64,000 bases of DNA. Origin: Roseovarius amoyensis. GTDB taxonomy: Bacteria > Pseudomonadota > Alphaproteobacteria > Rhodobacterales > Rhodobacteraceae. Below are positions 59,432-64,000 of the stretch, piece by piece; position 1 is the stretch's first letter; the number at the start of each line of letters is the position of its first letter. The notes below the pieces were generated by a model. It did not search any database. It was not told the DNA's origin and worked only from the letters and a program-made list of their open reading frames with translations. The DNA lies in assembly GCF_003260265.1 (NCBI RefSeq), contig NZ_QITQ01000001.1, forward strand, positions 186,001-250,000, read 5' to 3'. The translations under genes were made by a program, and so were the position numbers.

Positions 59432-60160
59432 ATGAAATCCGACCCGAAACCCAGACGCGACCTTTCGACCCAGATCGCCCACGCCATCCGCGACGCCATC
59501 GTCGAGGGGCGCATGATCGTGGATGAACGCCTGCCATCCGAGGCCGAGCTTGCCGACAGGTTCGGGGTGTCGCGCCCGACCGTGCGCGAGGCGCTCAAGC
59601 GGCTGGCGGCGCAATCGCTGATCCGGACAGAGCGCGGCGCCTTTGGCGGCGCCTTTGTCAACCGCCTGTCCTATGACGAGACGCATGGCCAGCAGATCAC
59701 CACCGCGACACTGCTGCTGTCGATGAACGCGGTCAGCTTCGCCACCGCCTGCGAGGCGCGTTATGCGCTTGAGGGGGCCTGCATCACACTGGCCGCGGCG
59801 CGCCGCGACGACGAACACCTTGCCACCATGCGCGCCGAAATCGCCCGCCAGTCCGACCCGACGCTGTCGGACGAGGGTTTTTGCGCATCGGATGTGGCCT
59901 TTCACCGTGCGCTGGTCGACGCGGCGCAGAACCCGGTGCTCAGCTATCAGCTTGCCGGCGCGGTCGAGGCGATGCAGCCGCTGATGAACATGATCACCTT
60001 CACCGCGCGGTCACGCGGGGCGATCATCGACCTGCACACCCGCATCGCCGACGCGATCGGGGCCCGCGACGCCACCATCGCCACCGCCGCGCTGGAAGAA
60101 CTCGCCGCCTATACGCTCAAGCTGGGCAAGGGCGTGGCGGCCGCCCGCGCCAGGGGCTGA
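59432..60160 (+). CDS. FadR-subfamily GntR transcriptional regulator
   Basis: A 242-residue repressor or activator. The winged helix (about 10-75) has the GntR signature MIVDERLPSEAELADRFGVSRPTVREAL (partly quoted). The C-terminal FCD domain (about 95-230) carries spaced His/Asp residues for a metal or effector pocket (VAFHRALVDAAQNP, then DLHTRIADAI). It probably controls the divergent acyl-CoA dehydrogenase in response to an acyl or organic-acid ligand. No normal ribosome site precedes the ATG, because the operator takes its place. Confidence 0.88.
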   Translation: MKSDPKPRRDLSTQIAHAIRDAIVEGRMIVDERLPSEAELADRFGVSRPTVREALKRLAAQSLIRTERGAFGGAFVNRLSYDETHGQQITTATLLLSMNAVSFATACEARYALEGACITLAAARRDDEHLATMRAEIARQSDPTLSDEGFCASDVAFHRALVDAAQNPVLSYQLAGAVEAMQPLMNMITFTARSRGAIIDLHTRIADAIGARDATIATAALEELAAYTLKLGKGVAAARARG

Positions 60161-60180
60161 GTCCGGGCTTCTTTCTGCCC

Positions 60181-60215
60181 TGCTTCTTTCTGGTCAAAAA
60201 TACCCCCGCCGGAGG
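60181..60215. repeat. Intergenic repeat copy 2
   Basis: TGCTTCTTTCTGGTCAAAAATACCCCCGCCGGAGGC at about 60181-60215 repeats the element at 57583, and a partial copy, GCTTCTTTCTGCCC, precedes it at 60167-60180. It lies between the FadR-type gene and ribA, which converge. The unit continues into a GC-rich stem (GCCGGAGGC), unlike the palindrome of copy 1. Confidence 0.7.
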
Positions 60216-60230
60216 CGTCCCGCCACCCAA

Positions 60231-61328
60231 TCAGAGCAGGTGACCGGATTTCTTTGCCTTGGTCGCCAGGTAGGCGCGGTTCTGCGGTGTCTCGCCCACC
60301 CTCAGCGGCACGCGTTCAACCACCTCGATGCCGCTGCGGCGCATCATCTCGATCTTGGCGGGGTTGTTGGTCAGCAGCCGCACGGCGGAAAATCCTAGCC
60401 GCTTTAGAATCTCGGCGCCGATGCGGAAATCGCGCTCGTCATCCTCGAACCCCAGCCGGTGATTGGCCTCGACGGTGTCGAACCCCTGGTCCTGCAGCGA
60501 ATAGGCCCGCATCTTGTTGGCCAGTCCGATGCCGCGTCCCTCCTGGTTGAGATAGAGCAGCACGCCGGCGCCCTCGGCCCCCATCTGCGCCAGCGCCCCG
60601 CGCAGTTGCGGGCCGCAATCGCATTTCAGCGACCCCATCAGATCGCCGGTAAAACAAGCCGAATGCAGCCGCGCCAGTACCGGCGCATCGCGCGCGGGTG
60701 TGCCAATCTCGACGGCGTAATGCTCTTCCGCGCCGTCATGGGGACGAAAGACGTGCAGGCGGCCGGCCTCGGACACGGTCAGCGGCAGGCGGGCGCTGAC
60801 CACCGGGTCAAGCGGGCTCATCTCATCCAGGTGCGCCACGGCGGCGGCGGCGTTGATCAAGGTCAGGCGGCGCGGCGCGGCAAAGCCCGCCACGTCGCTC
60901 ATCGGCAATACCAGCGCCGCTGGCAGCAGCCGGGCCGATTTGGCCAGCTTCAGCGCCAGCCGGTGCAGATCGGCCGGCCCGTCGCGCTGGGCCGGCAGCG
61001 GCCCCTTCATCGGCACGCGCAGGTCATCGGCCGGATCGGCCACCGCGCGCACCCAGCCGGCAGAGGCGTCCGGCGGCAGCGGAATGCGCGCCAGATCACC
61101 ATCATATGCACGCGCCTTCAGCGTTTCGGCGCGCCTGGCGCTGATCGCAAGGACCGGTTCACCCCCCAGCAAGAGAATGTCGTTCAGCCGGGCCGGATCC
61201 AGCGTTTCGGCGGCCAGCACCAGCATCCCCGCTGTACCGCAAGCACCGACCAGCGCGACAGGAACGCCCATGCGCAGATCGGACCGCGCGCGGGCGCATG
61301 TCTCGGCGATGTCTGGGGTAAGGCTCAT
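60231..61328 (-). CDS. ribA: GTP cyclohydrolase II with degenerate N-terminal RibB-like domain
   Basis: A 365-residue riboflavin enzyme. The C-terminal half (about 165-365) is a complete GTP cyclohydrolase [23 protein letters not shown] supplies the three zinc cysteines (partly quoted), [13 protein letters not shown] binds the substrate, and [12 protein letters not shown] follows. The first 160 residues align in layout with DHBP synthase ([15 protein letters not shown]), but the catalytic acidic motif DDEDRENEGD of that enzyme is missing, so this half is probably inactive. The reaction is GTP to 2,5-diamino-6-ribosylamino-pyrimidinone phosphate. Confidence 0.93.
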   Translation of the reverse strand: MSLTPDIAETCARARSDLRMGVPVALVGACGTAGMLVLAAETLDPARLNDILLLGGEPVLAISARRAETLKARAYDGDLARIPLPPDASAGWVRAVADPADDLRVPMKGPLPAQRDGPADLHRLALKLAKSARLLPAALVLPMSDVAGFAAPRRLTLINAAAAVAHLDEMSPLDPVVSARLPLTVSEAGRLHVFRPHDGAEEHYAVEIGTPARDAPVLARLHSACFTGDLMGSLKCDCGPQLRGALAQMGAEGAGVLLYLNQEGRGIGLANKMRAYSLQDQGFDTVEANHRLGFEDDERDFRIGAEILKRLGFSAVRLLTNNPAKIEMMRRSGIEVVERVPLRVGETPQNRAYLATKAKKSGHLL

Positions 61329-61495
61329 GTTTCTGGTATCCGTTGGTTTGAACCGGCTCTCTCTTTACCGCCCTTTGCAACGGATTGAAACATTTGGATG
61401 TCTCCCTACACTTGGCCGTGAGCAGCCGGTCACAAACCTTGTCGTCAGGGGCCTCGCGTATCAGATCACCCTCAAAGCACGAGGACAGAGAAACA

Positions 61496-62182
61496 ATGGC
61501 ACAGTTGAAAAAGATCCTGCTGGTGGACGACGACGCCGACCTGCGCGAGGCGCTGGGCGAACAACTGCTGATGACCGAGGATTTCGACGTGTTCGAGGCC
61601 GGCACCGGCGCCGAGGCCACGACGCGGATCAAGGACACGATATTCGACCTGGTGATTCTCGATGTCGGCCTGCCCGATACCGATGGGCGCGAACTGTGCC
61701 GGCTGATGCGCAAGCAGGGCGTCAAGGCGCCGATCCTGATGCTGACGGGCCATGACGGCGATGCCGACACCATCCTGGGGCTGGATGCGGGCGCCAACGA
61801 CTATGTCTCGAAACCGTTCAAGTTCCCGGTCCTGCTGGCCCGCATCCGCGCGCAGCTGCGCCAGCACGAACAATCAGAGGACGCGGTATTCCAGCTTGGG
61901 CCCTATACCTTCAAGCCGTCGATGAAGATGCTGATCACCGAGGACGACCGCAAGATCCGGCTGACCGAGAAGGAAACCAACATCCTGAAATTCCTCTACC
62001 GCTCGACCGAGGGCGTGGTCGCCCGCGACACACTGCTGCATGAGGTCTGGGGCTATAACGCCGGCGTGACCACCCACACGCTGGAGACGCATATCTATCG
62101 ACTGCGCCAGAAAATCGAGCCCGACCCGTCGAATGCCCGCCTGCTGGTGACCGAAACCGGCGGCTATCGCCTGCTGGCCTGA
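61496..62182 (+). CDS. cenR: OmpR-type response regulator, CenR-like
   Basis: A 228-residue response regulator. The receiver domain has acidic pair DDDAD near residue 11, phospho-acceptor Asp in LVILDVGLPDTDG near residue 55, and Lys in YVSKPFKFP near residue 106. The C-terminal winged helix (about 130-228) ends LLVTETGGYRLLA. The close match to CenR, an essential envelope regulator in Caulobacter and Rhodobacter, is from memory. No histidine kinase is adjacent, which agrees with a separately encoded CenK. The ATG at 61496 follows GAGGA. Confidence 0.85.
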   Translation: MAQLKKILLVDDDADLREALGEQLLMTEDFDVFEAGTGAEATTRIKDTIFDLVILDVGLPDTDGRELCRLMRKQGVKAPILMLTGHDGDADTILGLDAGANDYVSKPFKFPVLLARIRAQLRQHEQSEDAVFQLGPYTFKPSMKMLITEDDRKIRLTEKETNILKFLYRSTEGVVARDTLLHEVWGYNAGVTTHTLETHIYRLRQKIEPDPSNARLLVTETGGYRLLA

Positions 62183-62188
62183 TTGGGG

Positions 62189-62202
62189 TTGATCGAAATC
62201 AA
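62189..62202 (+). promoter_or_regulatory. Perfect FNR/FnrL box after cenR
   Basis: TTGATCGAAATCAA is an exact match to TTGAT-N4-ATCAA and lies 7 bp after the cenR stop. TGAAAT at 62225-62230 is at the right distance to be the -10 of a class II FNR-activated promoter. The predicted start would then be near 62237. Confidence 0.7.
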
Positions 62203-62236
62203 GGGCATTTCTCACATTCTCTGTTGAAATCACCAC

Positions 62237-62311
62237 ATTCCCGACACATGTGCGGGTTATCACATGTACCTCCCTGTTGGACTGGCCCTGGCTTTGCCGG
62301 GGCCTTTTTTT
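62237..62311 (+). ncRNA. Candidate FNR-activated small RNA of about 75 nt
   Basis: The predicted transcript starts about 41 bp after the centre of the FNR box at 62189 and ends at a strong terminator. It contains a small hairpin (CCCG...CGGG at about 62240-62256), two copies of CACATGT, and a probably unpaired ACCTCCCTG stretch that could pair with ribosome-binding sites. There is no open frame with a ribosome site. The start is inferred; only the box and terminator are directly seen. It could also be just the 3' untranslated region of cenR. Confidence 0.5.
62284..62311 (+). terminator. Rho-independent terminator
   Basis: GGCCCTGGC (62284-62292) and GCCGGGGCC (62296-62304) form a 9-bp stem with one G-U pair and a TTT loop, followed by seven T. 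It ends the candidate small RNA and any cenR read-through. Confidence 0.92.
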
Positions 62312-62377
62312 GGTGATTGTTTGTTTGACGAGCCCGCGTGAAGTTGCCAGTCTGAGAACCCATCATAGGAGGATTCG

Positions 62378-62779
62378 ATGGGCATTCCGGCGCTGCGGCT
62401 TGTTAAGACCTTTGGATTTGGGGAAACCGATAGCGGAAAGTGGCTTGTAATCGAAGGTGAAGACCAAAATGGCCAACGTCTAACCCTCCGAATACCATTT
62501 ACCATTGAGGGCGAATTTCTATCAAAGTTCCAAGCAGCTTCAGCAACAGCCGCAAAGGCTCGGGGCTCGGTAATGGAGGCGGCGATCGCCAACGCTATGA
62601 ATCCTCGACAAATTGATTTTGGGGTGACTGATGAGGGAAAAATCGGCCTTCGCATGCAAATGCAAACTGGAACGACACTCGACCTTCTGATGGGCAATCA
62701 CGAGATTGATCAGTTCCGTAGCGCATTGAACGAATTGGACACATATCAGCAAAAAGGTGGTCCGGAGCGTTCGCAGTAA
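62378..62779 (+). CDS. Hypothetical protein on a lower-GC island
   Basis: A 133-residue soluble protein beginning MGIPALRLVKTFGFGETDSG, with a middle Ala-rich helix (SKFQAASATAAKARGSVMEAA, partly quoted) and the ending DTYQQKGGPERSQ. No known family is recognised, and there is no signal peptide or membrane segment. An excellent ribosome site, AGGAGG, precedes the ATG. Base composition is clearly lower in GC (by eye near half) than the flanking genes, and codon choice is mixed rather than GC-ending, which suggests acquisition from elsewhere. Confidence 0.7.
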   Translation: MGIPALRLVKTFGFGETDSGKWLVIEGEDQNGQRLTLRIPFTIEGEFLSKFQAASATAAKARGSVMEAAIANAMNPRQIDFGVTDEGKIGLRMQMQTGTTLDLLMGNHEIDQFRSALNELDTYQQKGGPERSQ

Positions 62780-62951
62780 GCTCATACTCTATAGGTACTA
62801 GAACACCACCACTTGGTTGGTAACTCGACACTGACCCAACTTTTCGGGGTTTCCCGTTGCACCCCGTGCGCCATCTAGTGCCGCCCACCCTCTGGCCCCG
62901 CGCCCACACCCATGCTAGGCGAAGGCGCCGCCACCCTTGGGAAAGCAACGC

Positions 62952-63740
62952 ATGCCCTTTACGATCGCCACCTGGAACATCAATTCCGTCCGCCTGCGCG
63001 CCGACCTCGTCACCCGGCTGATGCGCGAGGAAACCCCCGACATCCTGTGCCTGCAGGAATGCAAGAGTCCGGTCGACAAGATCCCCGCCGACATCTTTGC
63101 CGCGCTTGGTTATACCCACATGGTCGCTCGTGGCGAAAAGGGCTATAACGGCGTCGCGATCCTGTCCAAGCTGCCGATGACAGAGGCCGGGGCAGAGGAT
63201 TTTGCCGGTCTCGGCCACGCCCGCCACATCGCCGGGCGGCTGGAAAACGGGGTCACCATCCACAATTTCTATGTCCCCGCCGGCGGCGACGTGCCCGACC
63301 GCGAAGTCAACGTGAAGTTCGGGCAAAAGCTCGACTACCTCGCCGACATGCGCGACCGTTTCCACGCCGAAACGTCGGAGAAATCCATCCTCGTGGGCGA
63401 TCTCAACATCGCCCCGCGCGAAGACGACGTCTGGTCCCACAAGCAGCTCTTGAAGGTGGTCAGCCACACCCCCGAAGAGGTCGAGCGCCTGGGCGAAGTG
63501 ATGGATGCAGGCGGCTGGTGCGATGTCACCCGCCGCGATATTCCCGAGGGCCAGCTTTACAGCTGGTGGAGCTACCGCGCCCGCGACTGGGAAGCGGCCG
63601 ACCGCGGCCGGAGGCTCGATCACGTCTGGGCCAGCGCCGACATTGCCGGCGCCGCGCATTCCAGCCGTATCCTGCGCACCGCGCGGGGGTGGGAAAAACC
63701 ATCCGATCACGCCCCGGTTTTTGCCAGCTTCGACCTTTGA
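62952..63740 (+). CDS. xthA: Exodeoxyribonuclease III
   Basis: A 262-residue AP endonuclease and 3'-5' exonuclease for base-excision repair. It starts MPFTIATWNINSVRLRADLV with the metal-binding Asn and continues CLQECKSPVDKIPADIF (partly quoted) with the Glu ligand. VGDLNIAPREDDVW is the catalytic Asp/Asn block, RRLDHVWAS and PSDHAPVFASFDL complete the active site. The ATG at 62952 gives the family start. It precedes the thioredoxin-domain gene by 51 bp. Confidence 0.96.
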   Translation: MPFTIATWNINSVRLRADLVTRLMREETPDILCLQECKSPVDKIPADIFAALGYTHMVARGEKGYNGVAILSKLPMTEAGAEDFAGLGHARHIAGRLENGVTIHNFYVPAGGDVPDREVNVKFGQKLDYLADMRDRFHAETSEKSILVGDLNIAPREDDVWSHKQLLKVVSHTPEEVERLGEVMDAGGWCDVTRRDIPEGQLYSWWSYRARDWEAADRGRRLDHVWASADIAGAAHSSRILRTARGWEKPSDHAPVFASFDL

Positions 63741-63791
63741 CACAGCCGGTCGGCGCGCACATATAAGGTGCAACCGATATAGGAGACGGAC

Positions 63792-64000
63792 ATGCTTGAA
63801 CTGGGTGGAAACACCGATGCCGCGCCCCAAGCCGGGCTGATCCGGGACGTGACCGAGGCCGATTTCATGACCGAGGTGATCGAGGCATCGAACGAGGTGC
63901 CGGTCATCGTCGATTTCTGGGCGCCCTGGTGCGGCCCGTGCAAGACGCTGGGACCGGCACTGGAGGCGGCAGTGACCAAGGCCCGAGGCGCGGTGCGGAT
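63792..64000 (+). CDS. Thioredoxin-domain protein, YbbN-like (5' part)
   Basis: Only the first 69 residues are in the window. They begin [20 protein letters not shown] and contain the thioredoxin active site [14 protein letters not shown] (WCGPC near residues 47-51). The N-terminal extension of about 18 residues before the thioredoxin fold is typical of the YbbN co-chaperone, which has TPR-like repeats further on, but that part is outside the window, so a plain thioredoxin is not excluded. AGGAG lies just ahead of the ATG. Confidence 0.8.
   Translation, partial: MLELGGNTDAAPQAGLIRDVTEADFMTEVIEASNEVPVIVDFWAPWCGPCKTLGPALEAAVTKARGAVR

Overview
The window is high-GC chromosomal DNA from an alphaproteobacterium, most likely Rhodobacterales (Roseobacter/Rhodobacter type). 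This rests on gene content: a short prolyl-tRNA synthetase with no editing insertion, an HdaA-type DnaA paralogue, DUF2484 genes inside the mur cluster, a DUF6497 gene between pccB and pccA, a CenR-like regulator, and an FtsZ ending in the C-terminal peptide IPAFLRRQ. I saw no rRNA, tRNA, CRISPR array, transposase or prophage. It reads as core chromosome with a few intergenic repeats and one small island of lower GC.

Layout. Positions 1-4.8 kb hold the start of an unknown gene, a periplasmic cytochrome c and a small transporter sharing a divergent promoter with an FNR-type box, a small secreted protein, an Ldh-type oxidoreductase and the LolCD lipoprotein exporter. Positions 4.9-12.6 kb hold proS, a PerM-type membrane protein, hdaA, and the polyphosphate genes ppk1 and ppx flanking a 57-aa membrane protein. 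Positions 12.6-16.4 kb are a minus-strand series of small housekeeping genes. Positions 16.5-25 kb carry propionyl-CoA assimilation: methylmalonyl-CoA mutase (scpA) and propionyl-CoA carboxylase (pccA, pccB), mixed with small lipoproteins and conserved hypothetical genes. Positions 25-30 kb hold an MFS exporter, a ClC channel, a GlcD-like FAD oxidase and a small membrane protein.

Positions 30-56.5 kb are a nearly complete division and cell-wall (dcw) cluster on the minus strand. In transcription order it runs mraZ, rsmH, ftsL, ftsI, murE, murF, mraY, murD, a peroxiredoxin-like gene, ftsW, murG, murC, an APC permease, two DUF2484 genes, a small membrane gene, murB, ddl, ftsQ, ftsA, ftsZ, lpxC, bamD and recN. 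Many genes overlap by ATGA, which suggests translational coupling. A leader of about 700 bp precedes mraZ. It has an attenuator-like hairpin, in the place where Rhodobacter makes the sRNA UpsM, and five same-strand TGGGAA elements that look like MraZ boxes.

Positions 56.5-64 kb hold acuI (acrylyl-CoA to propionyl-CoA, which would feed the pcc/scpA route), a DinB-family protein, an acyl-CoA dehydrogenase divergent from a FadR-type regulator with a clear operator between them, ribA, a cenR-like response regulator, a low-GC hypothetical gene, xthA and the start of a thioredoxin-domain protein. Just after cenR is a perfect FNR box, a fitting -10 element and a strong terminator. Together they predict an undescribed oxygen-controlled small RNA of about 75 nt, which I consider the most interesting candidate in the window.
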